Source of the DNA: DASVEG01 sp036380695
Lineage (GTDB): Bacteria > Actinomycetota > Acidimicrobiia > Acidimicrobiales > CADCTF01
Direction: 5' to 3'
NCBI GenBank assembly: GCA_036380695.1
Contig: DASVEG010000192.1
Coordinates: 1 to 10,642 of the forward strand
DNA length: 10,642 nucleotides
The notes under the pieces are model-generated. The model was not told where the DNA came from and did no database searches. It saw only the letters and a program-made list of their open reading frames with translations. The first letter of the stretch is position 1. The number at the start of each line of letters is the position of its first letter. This document shows positions 1 to 6,868 of the stretch, in pieces. Position numbers and translations under genes: made by a program.

Positions 1-193
1 TCGATTACCGAACCTAAAGAGGGGTCAGCCCATGTGCGCGTCTTTCGCGCCACCCCCTCCCGACCACAGCGCAACGCCTCACCAGCGACAACGCGACCCA
101 CCGCGACACGAACCCATCCACACAAAGTTGAGGAGGGGAACGAGCGTTCGAAGCGCCGGACAAGTGCTCGGCTGTGTTTGAAAGACGGCGCTT
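1..193. other. Intergenic stretch, no supported gene
   Basis: This is the stretch 3' of tRNA-Glu, up to the window edge. A 49-codon frame on the plus strand (ATG at 32, stop at 179-181) has a purine-rich AAAGAGGGG about 7 bases upstream, but its Pro/His/Arg-rich product shows no recognisable domain and its codon use is unlike the genes here. I see no convincing terminator with a T-run for the minus-strand transcript. Nothing firm can be called. Confidence 0.5.
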
Positions 194-269
194 TGGCACC
201 CCCAACGGGATTCGAACCCGTGCCGCCACCTTGAAAGGGTGGTGTCCTAGGCCACTAGACGATGGGGGC
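194..269 (-). tRNA. tRNA-Glu (anticodon UUC)
   Basis: The reverse complement folds as a standard cloverleaf. The acceptor GCCCCCA pairs with TGGGGGT, leaving a G1-U72 wobble, and the discriminator is G73. The anticodon stem CCACC/GGTGG encloses the loop CTTTCAA, which gives anticodon TTC at 235-233. The T arm is ACGGG-TTCGAAT-CCCGT. The CCA tail is encoded (196-194). It decodes GAA/GAG and also supplies Glu-tRNA for heme precursor synthesis in bacteria that use the C5 pathway. It is the last element of the minus-strand run, 45 bases beyond the preceding coding region, and could be co-transcribed with it. Short frames crossing it on both strands are artefacts of the tRNA sequence. Confidence 0.97.
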
Positions 270-270
270 A

Positions 271-291
271 GGCGCGCGTGAGCGCAGCGCC
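271..291 (-). other. GC hairpin abutting the tRNA-Glu 5' end
   Basis: GGCGC-GCG and CGC-(A)-GCGCC can pair around a TGAG loop, giving 8 pairs with one bulged base at 286. The stem ends 1 base before the first tRNA nucleotide on the minus strand. No T-run follows on either strand, so it is a poor intrinsic terminator. It could be a processing or folding element for a read-through transcript, or simply a chance product of the base composition. Confidence 0.3.
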
Positions 292-314
292 GCCACTGTA
301 CCTGGGGCCATACG

Positions 315-1625
315 TCATCCCGACGGGTGAATCTCCCACTCGCTGCCCGTCGCGGTGTCCCTGACCTCGATGCCGAGGGCGGCGAGCAGATCCCGCACCG
401 CGTCGGCGTCGGCGAACCGGCGGTCGGCCCGAGCGGATGCTCGCTGGCCGAGCAGCGCGTCGACGAACGGGGCGACGACCTCGCGCGGGTCGCGGACGCC
501 GGACGTCGCCGCCGCGCCGAGGCGGACGATCATGCTGCGGAGGGCGGCCCTCGCCCGGTCCATCTCGTCCGACGAGAACGTCTCGTTTGCCCACGCATGC
601 AGCTCGGCCTCGAGGTCGAGCACGACCTGCACCGCACCATCGGCGTCCCGCACGACCAGCGCGGCGTCGAACGCGGCCTCGGCGTCGCGCACCGACCGCA
701 GCAGCGGCGACTCACCGTCGCCGGCACCGGAATCGAGACTTGCGCGTTCTGACCGCGGTACTCGCGGTTCCTGTCGCGCAGACGCGCGCGAACCCGAACC
801 CGGACCTTCGCCGGTCGCCATGCGCGTGAGGTCGTCGATGGACACCTCCGCGCCCGACTCGACGACCTCGGCGCGCCCGCCGGGCCGGCGGACGGTCACG
901 GTGCCGACGCCGACGACGGAGGCGCGGCCCTCGTCGAGATCGAGCACCAACCCGGTGTGCTCGTCGACGCCCAGCACGAACGACCCGTCGGGCAGCGTGC
1001 GCTCCATCGCGGAGAGGCGGTCTTCGCCGAGGTAGCAGAACCGCGTGTCGTGGGTGCCGCCCTCGGCGTTGTTGAAGTGGGGGATGACGGCGGCGCGCAA
1101 GCCGGTCCCCGCGCCCAACAGGTCGAGCCCCTCCTCCCAGTACGGGTCGGCCCCGACCTTGTAGATCTCGTACACGGGCACAGTCGCGATCCCGACGGTC
1201 AGGGCAGCCGCGCTCGCGAACGTCACGCACCCAGGAGCGCCGCCGCCGGGCGACACCTTCTCCGCCAGCAGGGCGGGCACCGACGACGCTCGCCACGTGC
1301 GGAGCGCGTACGTCGGGCTCCCTGGCCCCGCGAACACGTAGGACGCGCGGCGCAACGCCGCCAACGCGAGCTCGTAGCCCGCGGAACCGACCTCCGACGC
1401 GGACCGGAAGCTCGCGACCTCCAGCGTCACGCCGACGCTCTCGTCGAAGTACTGGCACGCCCGGCTCGCGAGGTCGTCGGCGTTCGACTGGAACCCGAAC
1501 GGCGTGTCGAGCAGCACCGCGTCGCCGCTTGCGCCGCTCCGCACCCGCTGCAACAGCCCGCGGTGCGTCTTCACCATCGTCGGGCTGGTCTCCCCCGAGC
1601 CCATGAGGGTGAGGATCCTCGTCAC
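315..1625 (-). CDS. S51/cyanophycinase-like peptidase fused to CysRS C-terminal-like domain
   Basis: Protein of 436 aa from GTG at 1625, whose first bases overlap the hydrolase stop (GTGA), so the two are translationally coupled. An earlier start would only run back through the hydrolase gene. Residues 1-265 look like the S51 peptidase/class I amidotransferase-like fold: strand RILTLMGSGE (3-12), turn GPGSPTY (100-106), candidate nucleophile Ser138 in ASAAAL (137-142), and candidate His183 in IPHFNN. Residues 270-305 are a low-complexity Ser/Gly/Arg linker. Residues 306-432 resemble the helical anticodon-binding end of cysteinyl-tRNA synthetase, ending in RRFADADAVRDLLAALGIEV and then DT..G.EW. 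No HIGH or KMSKS catalytic motif is present, so this is not a synthetase. Hydrolysis of a peptide or isopeptide bond is inferred from the family. The substrate, and whether the tail binds tRNA, are unknown. Database entries for such proteins may carry a misleading 'cysteinyl-tRNA synthetase' name. Confidence 0.8.
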   Translation of the reverse strand: MTRILTLMGSGETSPTMVKTHRGLLQRVRSGASGDAVLLDTPFGFQSNADDLASRACQYFDESVGVTLEVASFRSASEVGSAGYELALAALRRASYVFAGPGSPTYALRTWRASSVPALLAEKVSPGGGAPGCVTFASAAALTVGIATVPVYEIYKVGADPYWEEGLDLLGAGTGLRAAVIPHFNNAEGGTHDTRFCYLGEDRLSAMERTLPDGSFVLGVDEHTGLVLDLDEGRASVVGVGTVTVRRPGGRAEVVESGAEVSIDDLTRMATGEGPGSGSRASARQEPRVPRSERASLDSGAGDGESPLLRSVRDAEAAFDAALVVRDADGAVQVVLDLEAELHAWANETFSSDEMDRARAALRSMIVRLGAAATSGVRDPREVVAPFVDALLGQRASARADRRFADADAVRDLLAALGIEVRDTATGSEWEIHPSG

Positions 1626-2476
1626 TCGCCGAAGAACCCGGGCTCCGTCGCGGCCCGCACGAAGAGCTCGGCGACGTCGGCCGGCCGTTGCGCGTGGACG
1701 TCGTGATCGGCGTGGAACCACTGCGTGCGCGACACCGGCAGCAGCCGTTCGGCCTCGCCGATCGCGCCCCGCTTGTCGTCGACGTCGGGGTCGCCGGGCT
1801 CGCACGGAACGAGCAGCGCCGGCACGCGCACGCGGGGATACCTCTCGCCCGGCCGGTCCTCCCACAACGACCGCAGGATGCGCATGTGGTGTTCCCGCGA
1901 CAGCCACGGCGAGATCGTCCCGTCCGCGCGCACCTCCATGTTGGCGAGCATCCCCTGCACGCCGGACTCCGGCCAGTCGGGGAACTGGCGGCGCACCCAC
2001 GCCTCGGCCTCCGACACGGCCGTCCCGGCGAAGTCGGGCGGGGCGAGCTTGTCGGCGACGACCTCCCACGGCCCGATCTTCGACAGGTCGATCCACCCGC
2101 CGTCGACGCAGGCGACGATGCCGACCCGCTCCGGACGGCGCGCGGCGACGTCGAGCGCGACGTTGCCGCCCCACGACTGCCCGGCGAGGAAGGGCCGCTC
2201 CCACCCGAGCGCGTCGATCACCGCGACGACGTCGGACGAGATCGTCTCGAAGTCGTAGCCCACGTCGGGCTTGTCGGACTGCCCGTGCCCGCGCAGGTCG
2301 ACCGCGGCGACGGCGCAGCCGCGCGCCGCCAGCTCGAGCCGCACGCCGTCCCACATGCGCGCGTTCGACGCGAGCCCGTGCACGAGGAGGAACCGCGGTC
2401 GAGCCGGTCCATCGTCGTCGGCCAGCACGTGCAGGCCGATCCCGTCGGGCGCCTGCACGCGCAAGGTACGCGTCAC
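1622..2476 (-). CDS. Alpha/beta hydrolase fold protein
   Basis: Protein of 284 aa from GTG at 2476, one base after the stop of the upstream DUF2017 gene. It shows a complete alpha/beta hydrolase signature: oxyanion HG at 33-34 in LLVHGLASN, the VDLRGHGQSD block (59-68), nucleophile elbow GQSWGG with Ser101, a candidate acid (Glu226 or Asp229) in VPCEPGDPD, and catalytic His258 in ADHDVHAQRP. A cap region spans roughly 125-210. There is no signal peptide, so it is probably cytoplasmic. The family includes esterases, epoxide hydrolases, haloperoxidases and C-C hydrolases, and the substrate cannot be read from the sequence. It overlaps the downstream peptidase-like gene by 4 bases and belongs to the minus-strand operon. 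Confidence 0.9.
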   Translation of the reverse strand: MTRTLRVQAPDGIGLHVLADDDGPARPRFLLVHGLASNARMWDGVRLELAARGCAVAAVDLRGHGQSDKPDVGYDFETISSDVVAVIDALGWERPFLAGQSWGGNVALDVAARRPERVGIVACVDGGWIDLSKIGPWEVVADKLAPPDFAGTAVSEAEAWVRRQFPDWPESGVQGMLANMEVRADGTISPWLSREHHMRILRSLWEDRPGERYPRVRVPALLVPCEPGDPDVDDKRGAIGEAERLLPVSRTQWFHADHDVHAQRPADVAELFVRAATEPGFFGE

Positions 2477-2477
2477 G

Positions 2478-2969
2478 TCACCCGCCCCCGGAGAGCGCGT
2501 CGATCACCTCGGCCTGCAACATCGAGAGGTAGCCGTACAGCGCGAGGGCCGGGGCACGCGGGTCGTCGTCCGCGATGTCGCTCTCGAACATCTCCTCGGT
2601 GACGTCGAGCCGGGTCCCGAGGACCAGGCGGAGGACGTTGAGCGCGCCCATCCACGCCGACAGTTGCTCCTCGTCGAGCCGCGTCGCCTTCGCCGTCTCC
2701 TCGAGGACCGCGAGCGCGGCGAGGTGGTGTTCGCGCAGGTCGTCGCGCATCAGCCTGCCGTACTCCGCGTTGCGGCTGGCGTCCTCCTCCTTGGAGTACG
2801 CGGGCGGGAAGAGGCGCCCGAGCGCGGGGTCGCCGTCGGCCGAGGGGTCGTTCAACAGCTCGCGAAGTTGCGGCGACAGCTGCTCGAGGAACTCCCGCTC
2901 CTGGGCGGGGAGCCGCACGCGGTACGACCCGTCGGACACCCGCCGGATGCGCCGCAGGAACGCGGCCAC
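2478..2969 (-). CDS. DUF2017 family protein (clpS-linked)
   Basis: Protein of 163 aa from GTG at 2969, directly abutting the clpS stop (TGAGTG). It is mostly alpha-helical and charged: an N-terminal basic segment (RRIRRV), a Pro-rich turn with FPPAYS near 54-59, and acidic helices, including LDEEQLSAWMGALNVLRLVLGT around 97-118. There is no signal peptide or membrane segment. Its size, sequence character and place immediately after clpS match the actinobacterial DUF2017 family, whose function is not established. The conserved linkage suggests a role with the ClpS/ClpCP N-degron system, but that is inference. Confidence 0.85.
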   Translation of the reverse strand: MAAFLRRIRRVSDGSYRVRLPAQEREFLEQLSPQLRELLNDPSADGDPALGRLFPPAYSKEEDASRNAEYGRLMRDDLREHHLAALAVLEETAKATRLDEEQLSAWMGALNVLRLVLGTRLDVTEEMFESDIADDDPRAPALALYGYLSMLQAEVIDALSGGG

Positions 2970-3260
2970 TCAGGTGTCCTGTTCCATCGTCGCCCAGAGG
3001 CCGTGCTCGTGGAGCCGGTAGACGTCGAACTCACACGACTCCCGCGATCCCGACGCGACCACCGCCTTGCCCTTGTGGTGCACGTCGAGCATCAGCTTCG
3101 TCGCCTTCTCCTTGCTGTAGCCGAACAGCTTCTGGAGCACGAAGGTCACATACGTCATCAAGTTGATCGGGTCGTTCCACACGATCACCTTCCATGGACG
3201 ATCGACGTCGGTGACCTCGTCGGTGTCCGACTCGCGAACCTCGGCCGGCGCGGTGCTCAT
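2970..3260 (-). CDS. clpS: ClpS, ATP-dependent Clp protease adaptor
   Basis: Protein of 96 aa that delivers substrates with destabilising N-terminal residues to ClpC/ClpA for degradation. The core is clear: WKVIVWNDPINLMTYV, then KLFGYSKEKATKLMLDVHHKGKA. Asn29-Asp30 and His61 match the N-terminal-residue pocket, and Met35 is the gatekeeper position. A Pro replaces the second Asp of the NDD motif of proteobacterial ClpS, as I recall for actinobacterial ClpS. Residues 1-20 form the flexible acidic extension. I chose ATG at 3260, which lies 16 bases after the ctaA stop and has a weak GAGAATG upstream. An in-frame TTG at 3287 would add nine residues and overlap ctaA. The gene is followed without a gap by the DUF2017 gene. 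Confidence 0.95.
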   Translation of the reverse strand: MSTAPAEVRESDTDEVTDVDRPWKVIVWNDPINLMTYVTFVLQKLFGYSKEKATKLMLDVHHKGKAVVASGSRESCEFDVYRLHEHGLWATMEQDT

Positions 3261-3276
3261 CGCTGCATTCTCATTC

Positions 3277-4224
3277 TCACGCCGCAACCATCAGCGAGGG
3301 CACGCTGACCCGCATGCCGAGCGCGAACCGCAACGCGGCGAGCCAGACGGCGACGGCGCCGGCGATGTGGATGCCGACGAGCAGCACGGGAACGCCCGTG
3401 ACGTACTGCGCGTAGCCGACGACCGCCTGCGTCACGAGCGCGGCGAGCAGGACGATGCCGCGCCGGACGACGTCCGGAGGTGCGCCCGCCCGCCGCACGC
3501 TCTCGACGGTGAACACCGCGAGCGCCAGGAACAGCCACACGGAGCCTCCGTGGAGGCGGGCGACATCGCCGACCGCGAACGGGAGCCGCTCGATGATCTC
3601 CCCCTCGTGCGATCCGGAGTGCGGGCCCGACCCGGTGACGACGGTGCCGAGGAAGATCACGAGCGCAGCGGCCCAGAGCGTCAACCGCCCGAGCCTGGCG
3701 TGCTCCGGCCCGACCGCCAGCCGGTCTTCTCCGTCGTCGGGCTTCGTCGCGCGGTCGTGCAGCACGGTGGCATTCGCGAGGAGCACCATCGAGAGGACGA
3801 AGTGGCCCATCACGAGCGGCGGCCAGAGGTCGCTCATCACGACGAGGCCGCCGAGCACGACCTGCCCCGCCACGCCCGCGACCAGGCCCAGCGACAGCAC
3901 CACCAGATCGCGCCTCCGTGGCACACGGAACAACGACCCGAGCACGGCGACGATCACGGCGAGCGACACGAGGCCGGTCACGGTCCGGTTCACGAACTCG
4001 ACCATCGCGTGATACTCGAGGGGCGCGACGACCCGCCCCTCGGCGCACGTGGGCCAGTCGGGGCACCCGAGGCCGGATTCCGTCAGCCGGACGGCGCCGC
4101 CGGAGACGACGATCGCCGACAGCGAGACCAGTGCGGCGAGCGTCACCTGCGAGAAGGCGCGCGGCGTCAGGCTCGGGCGTTTCACCGCACGCTGATGGTA
4201 CGGACGGAGGGGGTGGTCGGCCAC
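3277..4224 (-). CDS. ctaA: Heme A synthase (CtaA/COX15)
   Basis: Protein of 315 aa from GTG at 4224; an in-frame GTG at 4185 would give 302 aa and fits a possible promoter better. It converts heme O to heme A in the membrane for aa3-type oxidases. About eight membrane helices are visible. The first external loop carries the Cys pair GLGCPDWPTC (Cys54, Cys60). Glu76 lies in VEFVNR, and His141 (MGHFVLS), His225 (RLHGGS) and His286 (GIHIAGA) match three of the four heme-ligand histidines of the family. The fourth, in the Bacillus EYSHR-type motif, is Asn79 here. It is transcribed divergently from ctaB, the preceding step of the pathway, and clpS follows it 16 bases later. The product would serve the caa3 oxidase encoded on the other strand. 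Confidence 0.93.
   Translation of the reverse strand: MADHPLRPYHQRAVKRPSLTPRAFSQVTLAALVSLSAIVVSGGAVRLTESGLGCPDWPTCAEGRVVAPLEYHAMVEFVNRTVTGLVSLAVIVAVLGSLFRVPRRRDLVVLSLGLVAGVAGQVVLGGLVVMSDLWPPLVMGHFVLSMVLLANATVLHDRATKPDDGEDRLAVGPEHARLGRLTLWAAALVIFLGTVVTGSGPHSGSHEGEIIERLPFAVGDVARLHGGSVWLFLALAVFTVESVRRAGAPPDVVRRGIVLLAALVTQAVVGYAQYVTGVPVLLVGIHIAGAVAVWLAALRFALGMRVSVPSLMVAA
4195..4200 (-). promoter_or_regulatory. Possible -10 element for ctaA
   Basis: On the minus strand TACCAT fits the TAnnnT pattern and ends 9 bases before an in-frame GTG at 4185, so the transcript could be nearly leaderless. No good -35 is evident. It lies inside the coding region if ctaA starts at 4224, so it bears on the start choice. 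Confidence 0.25.
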
Positions 4225-4249
4225 TTGGCGGGAGTTCCGGGCATCGCCG

Positions 4250-4255
4250 TAGAGT
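4250..4255 (+). promoter_or_regulatory. Possible -10 element for ctaB
   Basis: TAGAGT fits TAnnnT, with TTGGCG at 4225-4230 as a loose -35 (19-base spacer). It ends 11 bases before the ctaB ATG, leaving room for only a very short leader. That fits the absence of a Shine-Dalgarno sequence before ctaB. A similar TAGGGT occurs before the gene at 5276. Confidence 0.3.
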
Positions 4256-4266
4256 CGTCCCCCGGG

Positions 4267-5178
4267 ATGTCGGATCCGTCGCTCGTGGGGCCGCTGCGGC
4301 CCGGCCTCGCCGTGCGCGCCCGCCTGCGCGCCTACGTCGCGCTCACGAAGCCCCGGATCATCGAGCTCCTGCTCGTCACCACGGTGCCGACGATGGTCGT
4401 GGCGGAACGGGGCCTCCCGTCGCTCGCTCTCGTGCTGGCGACGCTGGTCGGCGGCACCCTCGCCGCAGGTGGGGCGAACGCCATCAACATGTACGTCGAC
4501 CGCGACATCGACGCGGTCATGAAGCGCACGCAGGGGCGGCCGCTCGTTACCGGCGACGTCACGCCTCGCGCCGCCCTCGTGTTCGCGGTCGTGCTCGAGG
4601 TGATCGCTTTCGTCGAGTTGTGGTTGCTCGTGAACCCGCTCTCGGCCGTCCTCGCCATCAGCGCCACGCTCTTCTACGTCTTCGTGTACACGCTGTGGTT
4701 GAAGCGCACGTCACGGCACAACATCGTGATCGGCGGCGCGGCCGGCGCGGTGCCCGTCCTGGTCGGATGGGCCGCGGTGCAGAACTCGATAGGGCTGGCG
4801 CCTGTCGTCCTGTTCGCCCTGATCTTCGTGTGGACGCCACCGCACTTCTGGGCGCTCGCCGTCAAGTACAAGGACGACTACGCCGCGGCCGGCGTGCCGA
4901 TGCTGCCCGCCGTCGTCAGCATCGCGAGGACGGCGCGCCAGATCGTGATCTACACCGTCGCTCTCTGGGTGTGTTCGCTCGTGTTCGCGCCGGTCGCGGG
5001 GATGGGCGCGCTGTACGTCGGCGCGGCGGTGCTGCTCGGTGCGGTCTTCCTCCTGTACGCGCTCCAACTGCAGCGCGACGCGACCGCGGCGAGGGCCATG
5101 CGGCTCTTCTCGTACTCCATCTCGTACGTGACCCTGCTGTTCGGGGCGATGGCGCTCGACGCGCTGCTGATCGGATGA
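4267..5178 (+). CDS. ctaB: Protoheme IX farnesyltransferase (heme O synthase)
   Basis: Protein of 303 aa, a normal length for CtaB/COX10. It transfers a farnesyl group from farnesyl diphosphate to heme B, giving heme O, the substrate of CtaA. The UbiA-family signatures are intact: the first Asp-rich motif N71...MYVDRDIDAVMKRT (Asp78, Asp82), QGRPL at 89-93, YTLWLKR at 141-147, and the second motif VWTPPHFWALAVKYKDDYAAAGVPML (188-213). About nine membrane helices are predicted. I chose ATG at 4267 because it gives the standard N-terminus just ahead of the conserved ALTKPRI (25-31); upstream in-frame codons would run into ctaA. No ribosome binding site is evident. The next gene starts 97 bases downstream. 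Confidence 0.95.
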   Translation: MSDPSLVGPLRPGLAVRARLRAYVALTKPRIIELLLVTTVPTMVVAERGLPSLALVLATLVGGTLAAGGANAINMYVDRDIDAVMKRTQGRPLVTGDVTPRAALVFAVVLEVIAFVELWLLVNPLSAVLAISATLFYVFVYTLWLKRTSRHNIVIGGAAGAVPVLVGWAAVQNSIGLAPVVLFALIFVWTPPHFWALAVKYKDDYAAAGVPMLPAVVSIARTARQIVIYTVALWVCSLVFAPVAGMGALYVGAAVLLGAVFLLYALQLQRDATAARAMRLFSYSISYVTLLFGAMALDALLIG

Positions 5179-5209
5179 ACGGAACTACCTGCCGCCGCGC
5201 GCCCATGGG

Positions 5210-5215
5210 TAGGGT
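5210..5215 (+). promoter_or_regulatory. Possible -10 element before the subunit I-like gene
   Basis: GTAGGGT resembles the GTAGAGT ahead of ctaB and fits TAnnnT. No clear -35 is present. It would start a transcript with a leader of roughly 50-55 bases for the gene at 5276, independent of ctaB read-through. Confidence 0.3.
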
Positions 5216-5224
5216 TTCGCCGCC

Positions 5225-5241
5225 CTCGCCCCCAAGGCGAG
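5225..5241 (+). other. Small perfect hairpin in the leader
   Basis: CTCGCC and GGCGAG pair perfectly (6 bp) around CCCAA. It lies between the possible TAGGGT -10 and the ribosome binding site. No T-run follows, so it is not an intrinsic terminator. It might affect mRNA stability or translation, or may be chance. Confidence 0.3.
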
Positions 5242-5265
5242 CCGAATCGAGGCAACGGATGCACC

Positions 5266-5272
5266 AGGAAGG
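5266..5272 (+). promoter_or_regulatory. Ribosome binding site for the subunit I-like gene
   Basis: AGGAAGG, with its AGGA core 6 bases before ATG 5276, is the clearest Shine-Dalgarno in the window. It supports this start and indicates active translation of the ligand-free subunit I homologue. Confidence 0.7.
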
Positions 5273-5275
5273 CGC

Positions 5276-6868
5276 ATGACCCTCACCGAGACTCGTCCAT
5301 CCGAGACGACCGACGACGTCGTCGCGGTGCCCGTCGAGCGCGGCGCGGCCGCGTGGGCGGTCACCGGCGACCACAAGCGACTCGGGCTGATGTTCGCCGC
5401 GGGCGGCGTCGTCTCTTTGATCGCCGCGCTCGCCGCTGCCTTCCTCCTCAGGGTCGTGGGGGAGTCGCCCGTGTCGTTCACGCTCTCGGGCGACTCTCGC
5501 CTCGCCTCCCTAGCGACCGCAGGGGCGTTCGTGATCGGCATCCCCGCCCTGTGGATCGGGCTGGCCACCTACGTCATGCCGCTGCAGGTCGGCGCGCACC
5601 GCCTGGCCCTGCCCCGGCTGCACAACCTCGCGCTGTGGCTCTTCTTCGCCGGGGGCGCCCTCGTGGTGATCGGCCACCTCGCCGACCGTCCCGACCTCGA
5701 GAGCCTCGCGTCGTCGGCTCCGTCGGTCGCGATCGCGGGGGAGCGGGCGAACGACGCCGCGCTGCTGGCCGTCGCCGGGCTCGCGATCGTTGCGCTCGGC
5801 ACGTTGTTCGCCGCCGCCGGGCTCTTCGTCACCGTCTTGACCCGTCGCGGCGAGGGCTTCCGGCTCGTGCACGCGCCGGCGTTCACGTGGAGCGTGCTGT
5901 CGACGAGCCTCGTGCTCGTGCTCTCGACGCCCGTGTTCGTCGCCGGCCTCGTCCTGCTCTACCTCGACCAGCGGTACGGCGGCACGTTGTTCGCGAGCGG
6001 CCGGGGCGGGCAGCGCATCTGGCAGCACGAGCTGTGGCTCCTCGGCCGGCCGGAGTCGCTCGTCTTCTTCGGCGCCTGCATCGGCATCTACTGCGACATC
6101 GTCGCGACGTCGCTGCGCCGACCGCTCGCCGCGTACCCGGTCGCCCGGTTCGCCGCCGCGGCCGCGCCGCTGTTCTCGCTGCTCGCGTGGATCGGCGCCA
6201 CCAGCGTGCTCCGCAGCCCGTTCGCACCGTTCGCCACCGCCGCCGCCGTGCTCATCGGCGTGGCACCGGTTATCGCGGTGCTCACCTGGCTGTTGAGCGC
6301 TCGCGGCGGCCGCCCCCGTCTGTTGGCCGGCACCGTCCCGTTGCTCTTCCACTTCGTGCTCGACGGGTTGTTCCTCGCCATCGTGGTTGCCGGCGTGCTC
6401 GGCGACGTGGGTTCCGCACGCGAAGCGGAGGCGTTCCGCGACGGCAACGTCGCCCTCTTCCTGCTCGGTCAGCCGCTGCTCGGGTTCACGGCCGGGCTCC
6501 TCTACTGGGCTCCCAAGCTGCGGGGGCGCGTGCCCGGCCTCGCCAGCGGCGCGGGAGTTGGCGGCCTCGTGCTGCTCGGCGTCGCACTGCTTGCCGCTCC
6601 CGGCTACCTGGCCGGCCTCGACGCAGGGGAAGACATGGAGATCGTCGGCGCCATCGGGGCTGCCGTGGTCGTGCTCGCCCTGCTCGCGGTCCTCCCGACG
6701 ATCGTCGGCCCCGCAGGCGACTCCCCCGGCGACCCCTACGAAGGCCACACGCTCGAGTGGGCCGCGGCGTCGCCCCCTGCACGCCACAACTTCGAGGAGG
6801 TGCCGGACATCCGCTCCGCCCACCCGCTCTACGACGCCAGGCACGCCGCCACCGAGGCAGGCGCGTGA
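5276..6868 (+). CDS. Cytochrome oxidase subunit I (CtaD)-like protein lacking metal ligands
   Basis: Protein of 530 aa with about twelve membrane helices, collinear with CtaD. Shared blocks are TGDHKRLGLMF (30-40), MPLQVGAHRLALPRLHNLALW (101-121), IWQHELWLLGRPE (248-260), LLYWAPKLRGR (408-418) and the C-terminal tail TLEWAAASPPARHNFEEVP (492-510). Every ligand position I can align is changed. The helix II heme a histidine (MHG in the genuine CtaD at 10224) is Ala82 in TAG. GHPEVY is GRPESL (Arg258, no cross-linked Tyr). The CuB HH pair region reads AWIGATS (304-310). The HFH heme pair is GQP (398-400). The PRR propionate block is also gone. It therefore should not bind hemes or CuB or reduce oxygen. 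The frame is intact and has a good ribosome binding site, so a decaying pseudogene is unlikely. A scaffold, assembly or partner role is inferred. Confidence 0.85.
   Translation: MTLTETRPSETTDDVVAVPVERGAAAWAVTGDHKRLGLMFAAGGVVSLIAALAAAFLLRVVGESPVSFTLSGDSRLASLATAGAFVIGIPALWIGLATYVMPLQVGAHRLALPRLHNLALWLFFAGGALVVIGHLADRPDLESLASSAPSVAIAGERANDAALLAVAGLAIVALGTLFAAAGLFVTVLTRRGEGFRLVHAPAFTWSVLSTSLVLVLSTPVFVAGLVLLYLDQRYGGTLFASGRGGQRIWQHELWLLGRPESLVFFGACIGIYCDIVATSLRRPLAAYPVARFAAAAAPLFSLLAWIGATSVLRSPFAPFATAAAVLIGVAPVIAVLTWLLSARGGRPRLLAGTVPLLFHFVLDGLFLAIVVAGVLGDVGSAREAEAFRDGNVALFLLGQPLLGFTAGLLYWAPKLRGRVPGLASGAGVGGLVLLGVALLAAPGYLAGLDAGEDMEIVGAIGAAVVVLALLAVLPTIVGPAGDSPGDPYEGHTLEWAAASPPARHNFEEVPDIRSAHPLYDARHAATEAGA

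Noticed and set aside
32..181. 49-codon frame with AAAGAGGGG upstream
   Set aside because: The product has no recognisable motif, the amino acid make-up is odd (Pro/His/Arg), and the window ends before any context upstream. A Shine-Dalgarno-like string alone is not enough.
34..234. Plus-strand frame ending in GFEPVPPP, and minus-strand frame 14-229
   Set aside because: Both run through the tRNA-Glu gene. The GFEP-type peptide is the well-known artefact of reading antisense across a tRNA T arm.
1626..2354. N-terminal extension of the peptidase-like gene upstream of its GTG
   Set aside because: The extension is Arg/Ala-rich shadow sequence of the hydrolase gene in another frame. The GTG at 1625 overlapping the hydrolase stop is the natural start.
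5276..6868. Calling the subunit I-like gene a pseudogene
   Set aside because: The frame is complete at near-family length, with a strong ribosome binding site, coupled downstream genes and a conserved C-terminal tail. Only the metal sites are lost.
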